Made by a program: the position numbers and the translations under genes. Shown here piece after piece: positions 36,530 through 50,929 of a stretch of DNA of 64,000 bases; within the stretch, counting starts at the first letter, position 1; each line of letters opens with the position of its first letter. Origin of the DNA: Odiellus spinosus. Lineage: Eukaryota; Arthropoda; Arachnida; Opiliones; Phalangiidae. The notes beneath the pieces were generated by a model. It was not told where the DNA came from and searched no databases. It saw only the letters and a program-made list of their open reading frames with translations. The stretch spans positions 11,829,459 through 11,893,458 of the forward strand of contig OY987233.1 of NCBI GenBank assembly GCA_963920705.1. The letters are read 5' to 3'.

Positions 36530-39500
36530 CCTTACTTTTGATGTTAATATTTACGGGAGGCACAATTGATGCAGCGAAATCTTTACATTTTTCTTATTGT
36601 CCTTTAAAATAATCATAAACAAATGAATAATGTGTTTAGGAAGTGAAAATTGTTTTATCACTTGTTCGTTTTTAGACGTCGGGGTTTGGACAAGATATTT
36701 ATGATTATTTTATCTATATTCATAATTTGAAGTTATCCACTGGAAGTCAATGATAAACCCAATGTAATCGCGAATATTTAACTGATTATTTTTTATGATT
36801 AACTGATATTTGTGGATTATCTTGTCCAAACTCTGATTTCTATCGTTTTTTATATGTGACTCGCTTATCAGTATGACTCCATCCTGTTCGTTCGTGACGT
36901 TTAATGGGGTTTTTCTCAAGCACTCTTTAGCTACATTCACAATAGCGACTTTAAATATAATATATATAATAAATGTTAATATAAATTTTTAAAGCTAATA
37001 ATTCAAATTTTTTGGACCCGCAAATTCTACCATCTGACCTTTACAAAACGTTTAAAATGGGTTTTTAAAAAAGACTAGCGATTTTGCGATGACTACTTCT
37101 TTCCTTAAAAAATTTAAATTTTTTTCAAACCACTTTAGCTATTTTGTAAAGACTTTTTAAATTAAAGATAGAATGCAACCGAACAAGTGATTTTTTTTAT
37201 CAATTCCTTATTGTTTAAATAGGCCTAGTCAACCAGTAAAACAATTTCCAAACAAATACTAAACTAGACATAAATTTAAAACCGAAAATAGGCTTAGCTG
37301 GATTCAATTAATCCTGAATTTCTTTGCATTGAAGGGTCAGCGACCAATGAGCAAAAAGGCTGGTCGATAAGGAAAGATCTCCATCAGACTTACAATAACA
37401 TTTGATTCGTCAATGATCCTTATATGATTAGAAATTTAGGAACTCCATGAATTCACAAAGACAATTATCTGGGTAAATTTTAAATTGATTTCGTAATTTT
37501 TTTTATTGGCGGACTAGGCCTATGTAACCGATAAGGAATTGGTAAAAAATAACTTGTTAGGTTGCATTCTCCCTTTAAAGTATAGGAAGGGGTTAAAGGT
37601 CTTTGAATTCACGCGGCTATATCTTTTAACCGTGAGAATAACAATCGCTATTATTGAGTTACAAAGCCAGTCTGACTTACCCCTCAGTGCCATTAATAAA
37701 TTAATAATCATTCTGTCTTGATTAAATCTTTTATTTTTTTGATAATGTACGCGATTCATTAGTGCCATTTTCAGTCCCTTTTCTCTCCTCTTTCATCCTA
37801 TAGTGGTCAATCGCCTCGCGCTTAGATAGCGATTTCAAGGTCAAACAGGTTTATTTTTAAAGGAATACTAAACTCTGAAAAGTTATTAAACCATAAATAG
37901 TCGTAAAAACATAGACCCTCTGTGTTTGCCAAGTCATACTCATCATTGACCAGTTGTTACATTATAGTTGGCTCGTGACTAGAGCTCGGAATTCGTGAAT
38001 CTTTTGTTAATTGAATAAGACCATCGTGAATGTCAATCGGATATTATCTGTTCGCGAAAAAATATCCATTTCTTATTCGAATGTATAAAGACAAACACGG
38101 ATTTAGAGAAACATCATATTTTATCTTCACGTTATCCGTATGAATAAACACGTGATTCGTTTATTAATCCAGCTTAAAATTTTATCTTCTGATTTTTCTT
38201 GGGAATGTCAGACCCTTAGGGAAACAGCGTAAGAGATGCAAAAGAAAACCTAGTGTGGACATAGTTTGAGAATGACCTACCCATGCAATTGTGACTCTAA
38301 ATTACCATCCATTGTAATAGAGCCAATGTACTGAAATTGAGAGAGTAATATAATTTTGGTAATAACTTCAAAAAGTTTATCTCTGGCTTGACTCAAACCA
38401 TTGCCTTCTAAAGTAGTAGACTGGCTAAATTGTACGGAATAGTTTAGAAACGCCCTCGATTAACTCGTTGCGGGATAAAAAAATAAAATTAACGACCAAA
38501 ATTGAAGGCGGACGAATCGAGCGTGATATCACGAATTCCAATTTGGCTCAACATTGTAATTTCATTTTTTCCTAGAGCGACATGAAGCCTCAAATAACGC
38601 GAGGCAAGGTCGGTCTCTAACCTCCTGAAGGACGTTTCGCGAAAAAGTATGTTTGCTATTTAAAAGCTCGTTACGCGAGGGGTCGCTCATACAGTAAAAT
38701 ATGTGTATTTTGAAGAAATACTATGATTTTCTATAAATCTTTTGATTTGTTTATTAACAATAGAATAATATTTATTGTCAAGAATAAATTTTAATAGATT
38801 TGTGTTAATTCTATTCTTGCTATTATGTAAGGATTTATATTTTTCCAGGAATTTGTATTAGTTACAAATATTTTAGTTGGTTTTTACTAAGGTTTTGGAT
38901 AATTAATGGGAAAAAATGCAACAGATTTTGAGTTTATTTTTGGAATCACCATGCGATAAAGCGTATTGGAGAATTTTCAATCAATTATTGGACACTTTTT
39001 TTCTGTTTAAATTGATTTCTAAAGATTGGTTAAGTTTTAATGTAAGTAAATTTTATATTGGGGCCAATCATATTATTTTAGCCTAAAATGGCACATTCGT
39101 GAAAGTGTTTGTTATTTATTCAGAATAAATTTTGATATCTGACCATACGTTGGGTTCAGCTGATTGGTTCGATTTTATACTTTACTGACATTCGACTTAT
39201 CTAAACTTTAGAAATTAATTTAAACACCTATAACGTGTCCAATAATTGTGAAAGTAATCTCGATAGGTTTTTCTTAGCATGGTGTATTCCGAAAGTAAAT
39301 TAAAAACTTAGATTTTTAGCTCAAAGTTTCCCTTCAAGGTATTTGTATAATTTTCAAAAAATCCCTGGATTTTTGCTATTTAAAATTTCTGGGGCTTTTG
39401 TGGATTTTTGAAAAGTATTAATTATTCAAAAATAAAATACAAAATTAATTATGGATCCTTTAAGATGTTCTAATAGTTTCAGCTTTTGAGTTTTTTTTTT

Positions 39501-39532
39501 GTTTTTTATTTACTGTATGACCAACCCCTCGT

Positions 39533-39564
<32 letters not shown>

Positions 39565-42500
39565 GTCGACTACACCGCGGAACATTTATTCAAAAAAAGA
39601 ATTCGTAGATTAATGCTTAAAGAATTTCAAAACAAATTGAAATACTTTCGAGCATTATTACTAGGCAAACATAATTTATTCCTAGTAAAAGAACAAGCTT
39701 TAGTATAAATGAACCTTTTTTTCTTATAAAATCAAAATTATATTTGACAACCATCGCTATTTTATTGTTATTATAACCCACAAGTATACCATCGTGCTTA
39801 AAAAACAAAGGATAAAACACGACTTTTTTGCTCGAAATCTAGACATCTGTGATTATTTAATTGAAGTGAGGCTGTCTCAAATTTTTCATGAACTCCACAA
39901 TTTAAACATTTTCACAACGATCTTTAAAAACGATTCAAATTATGTCATAAAAATTACTGCAACCGTAAAAATGTAATTTTAAACTCACCATTTTCGAAAT
40001 TTTTAAAATATAAATTCCCTGCAATACTGAAAATTAACACAATTTTTGAATTTTTTTTTAAGTAAAGGTAACTTCACTCGTAATAAATCCACACCCAAAA
40101 ATAAAATAATCAAGCTAATCTAAAGAACTCGTGGTGGAGTGTTGAAAGCCATTCTGTTGAAACCAGAACCCTCTTTTTTTGAAGTCTATTAATCTAATGT
40201 TCCATATAGTGCTCCTCTTTGATGTGGTGAAATTTCCTCTTTTACAAGCTCGGAGGGGACCTACTTCATACCCCTTTCTACGGAAAGCTGGAAATCCTCT
40301 CTCTCTCTTTCTTGGGGGAGGGGCTTCAAAACATGTAGGACGCGCTTGATTTATTCCCCCGACAATCTTTTATGTTAGAAGGATCCCGAGGTCTAGAGTT
40401 CCCGCGAGTATAAACATAGCTTATCCAACCGCCTTAGATTTTTCCTTTTTTTGCAAACAATGAACTTTAAGCGCGGCTGGTGAGACCGTGAGAACCGTGA
40501 GAGTTTTGGGTTCAAATCAGCGTAAAAACTCGAGTTTCAAGTTTTCTTATTGGCAAATGAATAACTCGTATAACTTATCAATTTCCTATAACAATTGTGT
40601 ATGAATAAAAATTTTGACTTTACATTCAGGTTGTTTTAACTCGAATAAGAAAGCAAAATTTTTTCGCGAATCTGTTTGACATTCACGGTGGGTCTTCTTC
40701 AGTTAACAAAAGTTATTACAATTCCGAGTTCTAAATCAGACTAGTAGGTCCGATAGATTTCCAAATATTATATAAATAATAATTCAGAGAACGCGCTAGC
40801 GTTATATGTTATGGCGCCATCATCATCTGTAATACCATTTCAATTTCATTTAAGAAAAAAAAAAAAAAAAAAAAAAAATTCAGGCTTGAGCCAATCAGAT
40901 TGCTCCATTTTTGCCATTGAAATAATGTTAAAATTGATTTTTTTGAATACTATCATTGTGACATGCCAAACTAAAACCGTAATTATTCGTTAGAGTTGAA
41001 ACCAATTTTAAATGAAATACCGAAGTTTGAATTTTTGTCTTTCCATGTATCATAAGACAATATGAAGTCTAATTATTTTAAAACTAATTTTGAAGTTGAC
41101 TCTTAATTTGCTTCTTAGCTAGTTTCGGTCATGGTCAACTTCGTGATGTTATTCTATGGGATTTGGGTTTTTGAATGTGGCTTACCTTTCAGATTGCTTT
41201 TCAAACTTAGATTTTACATGGTATGAATTAAGTTTCAAACTTTATTTTAAGACTAATTTCATAATTTTACATAAATTAGTTTGGCACACAAAAGTTAAGG
41301 CCTAATTTGAAAATTAGGCTAGGGTTAATCGTAAATAATCGCAAAATTAGTATATAAATTAAAATTCGAGCCTTACTTATGATAACTTTATTATATTTAT
41401 CTAAATTTATTTTCTTTTTATTATCAGCAAGTATTGAGGGATCATCGGACAAAACGAGCCATCGAGCTTCAGGTGACGCCGAAGTATCTGATTCCCGACA
41501 CAAATTGTTTCATCGATCATCTTGTTAAAATTGATCTGTTGCTGAAGTCCAAAACCTACAATCTAGTTGTTCCTCTAATTGGTGAGTCATATTATTTCAT
41601 TTTTATATATTAAGTTGTTATTCTGGATTCGTTTTAAAGGGAAACTATGTATTTATTGATATGTTTTTATTAATTTTCTCTGATTAAAGTATTAATATAG
41701 TAAATTATTAAAGGAACTGCTACTGCATGCGTGACTATAAAAATATTTTATTTAATGGGAAACTTGGAGCTGAAAATGGAACAGCTTTTGAATTTATTTT
41801 CGGAATCACCTTGCCAAAAAAAAGTGCTCGAGTATTTTTAAACAATTATTAGACACGTTTTTGGTGTTTAAATTAATTTCTAAAGTTTGGTAAAATTTCA
41901 GTGAAAGTAAGTATAAATTCGGGCCAATTGTATTATTCCAGCCTTCAAAAGCGCTTGTAATGTGCTAACATTAAAAGTATAGGCCCGCGTTTGATGGGCA
42001 AGGTCTTAGGCATCAAACTTGAATCTCAAAGTCGATCACGGGGAAAATTTTTATCTCAAAGTCGATCGTGGGGAAAATTTGAATCTCAAAGTCGATCGTA
42101 AGTAAAATTTAAATCTCATAGTCGATCGCCAGTTAAATTTAAATCTCATAGTCGATCGCCAGTTAAATTTAAATCTCATAGTCGATCGCCAGTTAAATTG
42201 AAATCTCAAAGTCGATCGCCAGTTAAATTGAAATCTCAAAGTCGATCGCCAGTTAAATTTAAATCTCATAGTCGATCGCCAGTTAAATTTAAATCTCATA
42301 GTCGATCGCCAGTTAAATTTAAATCTCATAGTCGATCGCCAGTTAAATTGAAATCTCATAGTCGATCGCCAGTTAAATTGAAATCTCAAAGTCGATCGCC
42401 AGTTAAATTGAAATCTCAAAGTCGATCGCCAGTTAAATTGAAATCTCAAAGTCGATCGCCAGTTAAATTGAAATCTCAAAGTCGATCGCCAGTTAAATTG

Positions 42501-45500
42501 AAATCTCAAAGTCGATCGCCAGTTAAATTGAAATCTCAAAGTCGATCGCCAGTTAAATTGAAATCTCAAAGTCGATCGCCAGTTAAATTGAAATCTCAAA
42601 GTCGATCGCCAGTTAAATTGAAATCTCAAAGTCGATCGCCAGTTAAATTGAAATCTCAAAGTCGATCGCCAGTTAAATTGAAATCTCAAAGTCGATCGCC
42701 AGTTAAATTGAAATCTCAAAGTCGATCGCCAGTTAAATTGAAATCTCAAAGTCGATCGCCAGTTAAATTGAAATCTCAAAGTCGATCGCCAGTTAAATTG
42801 AAATCTCAAAGTCGATCGCCAGTTAAATTGAAATCTCAAAGTCGATCGCCAGTTAAATTGAAATCTCAAAGTCGATCACCAGGAAAATTTAAATTTCAAA
42901 CTCGATTGCCAGGGAACTTGAAATCTCATAATCGATCGCCAGGAAAATTTAAAGCTCAAAATCGATGGTGGGAAATTAATCTCGAAGTCGATAATGAAGA
43001 AAATTTAAATCTCGAGTTCAAATATAAAAATTTATCACCATTGCAGAAAATCTGGTGACCATTGCTTTATTCGAACGATTCTTTGACAAATGATTAATTA
43101 GTCACCAACCATACTATTACCCAGAGCGGAAAATAGATAAATTTAAGCTCTGTGATTCAACATTTTCTTTTCCATCTCTTGCCCTGGGTCCTAAAATGTG
43201 GCTGTGGTTTATTTTTTATAGTTCTTTGTTGAATCGGGGAACCTCTATATAAAATTCTAAAGAACACGAATTTGACAAGTTTTATTTGTTAGCTTGTAAT
43301 GTTTCAGTGGCTGAAAGAAAAACGTTTCGCTGTTCTGTTCTGCTAGCTATTGATGCCATTTTAAGGAATTGTAGGAATTTTTTTATTTCTTAAATGGAGA
43401 ATAAAGAGGGAAAATAAGTTTTTTTATCGATTTTATTTTAAAACTAGACTAGTTCGCTTTTTAAAACTTTCGTGAAATGTACTTGTCTGCATTGTGAAAA
43501 ACAAAATGGTAAAATATTCATTTTTTGGCAGTCAATTAAAAGGAGACCCTCTGACTAATCAAAAGATTCCTCAGCTTTGCTGAATTCAATATCCTAGACA
43601 CGCGCTTATAGCTTTGAGTTTTTAAATTAATTATTCACTAATTTTGTGATTATTTATTATTAACCGTAACATCTCATAATTTTTAAACTTTTTATAATTT
43701 TTACAATTTTTACAATTTATCTTTCAATAAATTAACCCAAAATCAGTTTTAACCAACTGTTTGTTTTTGGGCAATCATTCTAGATTTTTTGTACCACCTT
43801 ATCAAACTGTGAAATTTTATCCAATCGCCAAGCCCTGTACGCGCGATTGTGCGCGTGAAAATAATAAATAGCGAGCAGGAATTAGCGTGCCGCTGCACGT
43901 GTTGCAGGGATTTTAATTAAGCCTTTTTGATTACTCAGAGGTTCTTCTTTTAATTCTATTCCAATATTAGGTTTCCGATTTTTGTAGAATTCAGAAAGCA
44001 CACTTCCTGAATGTTTTTCTACGCTCACTATGTTTATATTAGAAGCAGAATAAAAAAAAAATAATAAAAAACTTTATTTTCCTCTATACTTTTCCATGAT
44101 AGACATTTAATGAAACAATGCGTGGAAGAAATCTTGCTCACATTCGGTTTTTGAATAAGACCGCGCTCCTTCCGAAGCTTTATAGTTTATATAAGTTGTA
44201 TAAACGCGGACAACTATTTTTTTTTTTTTTTTCGCGCCCGGAATGTGGCGTGAGGCGCCGGCTTGGTCGTTGGACTAAGTTTTTGTAAGAGAGGCCAGTG
44301 ATGATCCTACGTGGCGCCACCAAAAAATATTTCGTTTCTTGGTCGCCTGCTTGCGAAGGGGGGGGGGGGGGGGCGATGCTAATTTTTTAATGGTTCATGA
44401 GAAGTACATAAGAAAAGCAAAGGGTCAACAACTTGGCCGTCACATTTTATACACAATGTAAAAGAGAACTACGGGGGAATAGTTATTAGTTTGAAATTGG
44501 TAATTCACGCGATAAATTACGAGGGTAATGGTAATGTACCGATAAATTACGAGGGTGATAGTGAGTTACGCGATAAATTACGAGGGTAATGGTAATGGTA
44601 ATTTATGCGACAAATTACGAGGGTAAAGGTAATTTACGCCATAAATTATGAGGATAATGGTAATATACGCGATAAATTACCAGGATAATGGTAATTTACG
44701 TGATAAATTACGAGAATAATGGTAATTTGCGCGATAAATTACGAGAATAATGGTAATTTGCGCTATAAATTGCAATGATAATGGTAATTTACCTGATAAA
44801 TTACGAGGGTAATGGTAATTTACGGCTTCTCATGTAAAATATCCAAAGCGGTAATATATATCGAAACCTTTGGATAAATATAAGTGAAAAAATTGCTAAA
44901 ATTAATCAAAATTAACTTTTTCAACCTGTCAAAAAGGCCTCCAATCAAATATTTTTACTCAGCTTAATTACTCAAAAATTAAGGTTAACAGTCAGTGTTA
45001 GATATAGATGCCCAATCGAGAGACCTTATTTGCTTACTTAGAGATAATAATAGACTTATGGTTGTGCTTTAATCTATCTCTGGGTTTTTACTCTGGCGCC
45101 AGAGAAAAAGACGGTCTGTGCAAAACAAATCTACCAAGATTTCATTCCAACTATCGAATTATAGTAGTCAAAATCAACAGTTATTTTTTTATATTTAATC
45201 GTTGATTAAAGAGATTTTTTGTTGCATAGTTACGTTTGAAATTTAAAGCTAAATGGGAATATATATTCAATTAGTTGAAATATATCCTTAAAAATCTTCA
45301 GGTTTTTATTTTGTCAATAAGAGGAATTATCAGGAATTCGCGTGGAATAGTCCGGAATTCGCGAGGAATTGGCCGGAATTCGCGAGGAATTGGCCGGAAT
45401 TCGTGAGGAATTGGCCGGAATTCGTGAGGAATTGGCCGGAATTCGTGAGGAATTGGCCGGAATTCGTGAGGAATTGGCCGGAATTCGTGAGGAATTGGCC

Positions 45501-48500
45501 GGAATTCGTGAGGAATTGGCCGGAATTCGTGAGGAATTGGCCGGAATTTGATTGACATTAACGTCGATGGTCTTATTCAATTAACAAAAGTTAAACTAGC
45601 ACTAGAATCAATCAAATAATACTTCAGATATTCTTCACCCTTCCTTTAAGGAAAATGAATAACATGATTATTATATTTTGACTGAGGCCCCTGAACGCGC
45701 AGGTTTTAGTTCGTTGACCGTCAATTGGTTACGAAGAATCAAGAGAGATTTGGTTATTAGCAAAAGAAATAAAAAATCGTGTATAATATTTACGATTAGT
45801 ATACTTTTTAGATTATAATGTTTTAGGTGAAAACGATTTATTAGTTTACGTGTATACACATTTATCTGAATTGCCAGAGAAGAAACTTTCGCGATAGTCT
45901 CTATGACCATTTTTGTCTTGAAAATAGACAAAATAATTGTAGTGGAAATCGCTGTACGAGTCGCGTAAAATGTTAGCTACGGAAATTAGTCACTTTTTGA
46001 AGTATAATTTTTCTCGTGCTAGTGGAAACTAAGCATTACAGTCTGCAGTACCTGTTTTTGGTCTCAGTATGTAATCTCACAGTGAAAACATTGTGATTTG
46101 TCGATTTAAAGATGTGTTTTGACGTTCGTGCAAAGAATCCGTTAAAATTCAGGATTATAAATTTCCATATAAGCCTACCACGTTTTAGAGCTAGGCTCAT
46201 TTTGTCTTTAGTTTATCTTCAACTTTTTTCTCAAATCTTGGAATCCCTCGCGGGTATTTTTAAAACGAGAATGCACCCTAACAACAAGTGATTTTTGTCG
46301 ATTCCTTATCGTTTAAATAGGCGTAATCTATTAGAAAAAAAATAAATAATAATAATAATAAAATCAACGAATATTAAACTAGAAATAAATTTAAATCTTA
46401 AACGAAAAAAAAGCTCACGCGCCTGAGTTTATTATTGGATAAAATTGTACAGTTTGATAAGGTGGTGCAAAAAATATAAAATAATAATAATCATACCTCC
46501 ATTTCATTAAAAAAATAACCAATTTTGATTATTTTGGAATGAAAGTTGGCAATATAACTATTATAACGAAAAAAATAAGATAATTTTATCAACAAGGAAT
46601 ATATTTGTATTATTATAACTGCATCTAGCCATTTAAAGTTGGTTTATAAAGAATTTTAGTTCTATTTAAGCGATTGTCCACGATTAACCACTTATTCCGG
46701 TTTATCCGGCTATAATTTACAGACTCATGAGTTATACATTTTTAAAAGAAAGTATTCAGAAATAGAAGCGTGCAGATTTAGGACTGACCATAATTAATTA
46801 AAAAAAAAAAAATCTTGTTTTAGTAACGTAGTATTTAATTGTAAGCTATTTAACAAACTAGTTTAACCTAAAATCAACTTTTGAGTAAAAAAAAATCAAT
46901 GACAATCCTCAAGCAAAGGACTTAAATTAATTCCAAACTTTTGGCGTAAATCTCATGACCCCAAATTAATAACATGGCCCCTGGATATAAAAATGTGGTA
47001 TAATAGATGCGTGATAGTAACGAGATAATCTTGGCTATGCGATTGTCAGTTCCTAAGGGTGAATAATAGTCCACGGAGCCCCCAGGTATTTTTGGTCTCA
47101 GGCTATAGTAAACACGCATGAATGTTATGTCCACGATAAAAAAAAATTTGAAGCAGCCTTATCTTTTCTTATTACTTCTTTACAAAATGGCGAAAACTTA
47201 CGCTACTTGATACATAATATGGTAAGACTTATATGATAAAGAGTTTCCTTCGCGAGCTGATTTTTAATTATGTTGGTAATGCTATTCGAGGGATCAGTCA
47301 TTAAGAAAAAATACAAAATCTTATTTAAAAATCCATCATTATTTTTTTTAATCCAGAAACTCACGCAACCCTCCCCCCCCTCCCAAACAGAAAACCAAAT
47401 CCAAAAAATTCAAAACGTTTATAAAATAAATATAAATATGGGAAAATTTCAGTAGTTACAACGATGCGAATACGATATAACTTAAGTAATATGCTTAGGT
47501 GGGAATAGATGATAATATAAAATTACTTTGTCCCAACCCTGGAAAACTCCTACATTTCCCCCCAGAAACAGTATATTTTTAAGTGATTATTATTGCTTCA
47601 AAGGTTAAGGAAAAGTACATGATTTCCCATTTCATAGTAATAAGTTGTTTCGAATGGGAATATAAAATATTTCGTCCTTATTATTTAAATTTTTTTAAAG
47701 GGAAATCATTATTAAAATCTAATTATAACTTATGAGAATGTCTCTTTTAAGGATGTCATAGTGGATATTTTAAATTCGTGTTGGTTAAAACTAAAGGAGA
47801 TGGCCGCTGTCTTTAAAGGAATATTGTAGTTACTATTTTAAATTTGTATTGTTTAAATTTAAAAGCAGAGATCCGTGCATTTTCAAAAGGAATACTGAAG
47901 TAGATATTTGAACGTACATAGGCCATTTAATCTTTTTTGCATGAGTTTTAACAGAGTTTCAAAGGGTCAGATATTAATTAAAAAATAGTTGAGGTGCCTA
48001 ACTAGAAGGAAGGCTGCTTGCGACATATGATGCATAATTACATCTCAGAATGGACAGTGTCGCGTTAAAGGACGCAATCTTTAATTAGATTGTAGTTAAA
48101 AATTACTACCATATTCTCAGAGTAAAAGTAGTTGGCTCATGCGTACTTTTTATTTTTTTATTTTTTTCAGTCATAAACGAACTTGATGGCCTTGCTCGTG
48201 GTGAGAGACCAAGTTCTTCTTCTGGATTCCATCAGAGGCCTTCCAGTCCCCTTTATAGGAATTCTCACGTTTCACCCCATGACCAGCAAAGGGTAAGACA
48301 AGTGAGTTTGCTATTTTATCTACTAATTTTGTACCATTGAAAACGTACTGTACTATTGCATGACTCTTATCTTCATTGCAATGGTTTTAATCTAATTCAT
48401 TGCAATGGTTTTAATCTAATTCATTGCAATGGTTTTAATCTAATTCATTGCAATGGTTTTAATCTAATTCATTGCAATGGTTTTAATCTAATTCATTGCA

Positions 48501-50893
48501 ATGGTTTTCATCTAATTCATTGCAATGGTTTTCATCTAATTCATTGCAATGGTTTTCATCTAATTCATTGCAATGGTTTTCATCTAATTCATTGCAATGG
48601 TTTTCATCTAATTCATTGCAATGGTTTTCATCTAATTCATTGCAATGGTTTTCATCTAATTCATTGCAATGGTTTTAATCTAATTCATTGCAATGGTTTT
48701 AATCTAATTCATTGCAATGGTTTTAATCTAATTCATTGCAATGGTTTTAATCTAATTCATTGCAATGGTTTTAATCTAATTCATTGCAATGGTTTTAATC
48801 TAATTCATTGCAATGGTTTTAATCTAATTCATTGCAATGGTTTTAATCTAATTCATTGCAATGGTTTTAATCTAATTCATTGCAATGGTTTTAATCTAAT
48901 TCATTGCAATGGTTTTAATCTAATAGGCATTCGGAAAAATGTTGGCAGCCTCACTTTAAAGATGCTTATCTCTTTAATTATAATTATAGGTGGGACAAGC
49001 TGCAAAAGATGCAGTATCGTTCCTCGAAGAGTTTTTTTCCACGAGGGATTACAGATTGAAAGCCATTACAAGCAAAGGAAATATATTGGACTCTATTAGC
49101 ATTCGAAGCGAGGATATCGGCGATAAAAAGGTAGGCGATCAGCATTTTTTATTTTTTATCGTTCATTTGCTCAAGTTTTTAATAGTAGCCCGTGTCAGAA
49201 ACCGATGAAACCCTCCTTTTAAGTCTAATGTTAATCTAATGTTCCATTGAGGAGGTAAATTTCACAATTTTATTAGCTCAAAGGGTATATACCTACCCTG
49301 AAGGAAAATGTTACTTTTTTAAAAAGGTAGAAGGCGCTATCTTTTGGATGGCTTAAGAACCAAAAACGGTTTAGTTACCGTGACATATGGTCTTCTGCCC
49401 TTGCCTTCAGACTTTATAATTCAACTATGTTGATGTACACCGGATTCACGAGTGTTTAACCCCTCGTTCAGTTCCACGAAAAAAAAAAAAAAAAAAAAAA
49501 AAAATTACAATAATAAAATTTAACTTGTGAGACCTTCTTCTCCTAAAGAATCAGCCGAATTAATATCGTTTTTTTTTTTTTTTTTGGGGGGGGGGGGGGT
49601 TGTACTCGTGTGTCGCTTTTTACATATTCAATGATTAGATAATTAATCAAACGAAGATCCTAGGATGCATCATGAAAGAATGAAAAACCCTTCTTGTTTT
49701 TCCTGGGATATTCACCTCGAAAACGAGTTTGGCAGACAACTTTGAGTCCATGTATGGTCTAGCTTTTTTAATAGTGTAGCTGTAAAGCTCACTATTTCAT
49801 AGGGCCGATGGCCCCGCGTGTGTTAATATTGGATTGGTGAATCGCGAAAATGACAAAAGCGGCACACCATGTTATTTTCTCTTAGACCGTTAATACAATC
49901 TAAGGAACAGTGTTGCCATTACCCTATTTATTTAATGTTTTTAAAACAGTGAAGCTAATACTGGGGTATGGGAACACGCGCTACTCGATCGACCCAATAC
50001 CCTTCATTGGCTTTTAAAAGTAGATGGTGCCGACAATAGGTAAATAATGTTTTCCATCTATGGGACGCCTATAGATGCGTTTCAACTCTCGTACAACCGT
50101 GTTCAAAGCAAAGCTCGCATTCAGGGGCAAACGAGAGATAATGTATTCCATCAATGAGACGCCTGTAGAAGCGTTTCAACATTTATTTCATTCGCTGTCT
50201 TCCTGGCAGCTTAGCGGAATTTTTGCCCTGCCATATTTACCGCAAAGTTTTATTATTACGTTATATAAACAGCTACACTATTTACCATGAAAATTCATTT
50301 TCACTCTTGTTTGAAATTATTATCGCGGGGCGCCAAGGAAGTCGTCCGCCGAATCTTTTCATTTCAATGTTTCGAATCTTCACTCTTTCTACTCGATCAG
50401 ACCCACAGCCACAAGCCTACTATCGGGTGGAGCGTTAACCCCTTCGGCTCTACAATTCTCTTTGACTTAATCACAGCTTTGAGCAATTTCTAACTCTGCC
50501 CAAAAAACCGTGTATTGTTGCGATATTTTCTTCGCGCTGATTTAGAAGATATATATATAAATATATTCTGAAGAATATACGAGGGATGCCAATTGGTTTA
50601 TCTTTTAAACGGCGTCGACATTGTGTAACACGCCACCATGTATAAGCCGAAAACCTATTGTTTCTTCGGGCGATAAATAGTTTTTAAAGGGAGCCTAAAG
50701 CAAATTTTTTGAGCCTGCAAAATTTTTTGCCCATGCAAAATTTTTTGCCCCTGCACTTCTATAGCATTGAGATTCCAATATATATACGTTAGTTATTTTA
50801 TCTATGATGCAGCCTTTCGGAAAATCTTATCGTTTTGTTAGATGTTGCCACAGTCTGCAACAGTGTTCCGAAAAAGATATTTGAATTGATACC

Positions 50894-50929
<36 letters not shown>

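Noticed and set aside
39565-39708. Possible extra SMG6 exon after a long T tract and AG
   Set aside because: Basic sequence and a good acceptor, but no good donor before its stop codon. Exons 15 and 16 join directly in phase 0 with a family-like junction.
42051-43058. Long frames on both strands with 10-residue repeats
   Set aside because: The 30-bp period keeps frames open on both strands at once. There is no splice-compatible link to SMG6 exons and no family similarity.
48356-49099. Frame of 247 residues reading from the minisatellite into SMG6 exon 18
   Set aside because: It crosses exon 18 in a different frame from SMG6. The SMG6 frame there is strongly conserved.
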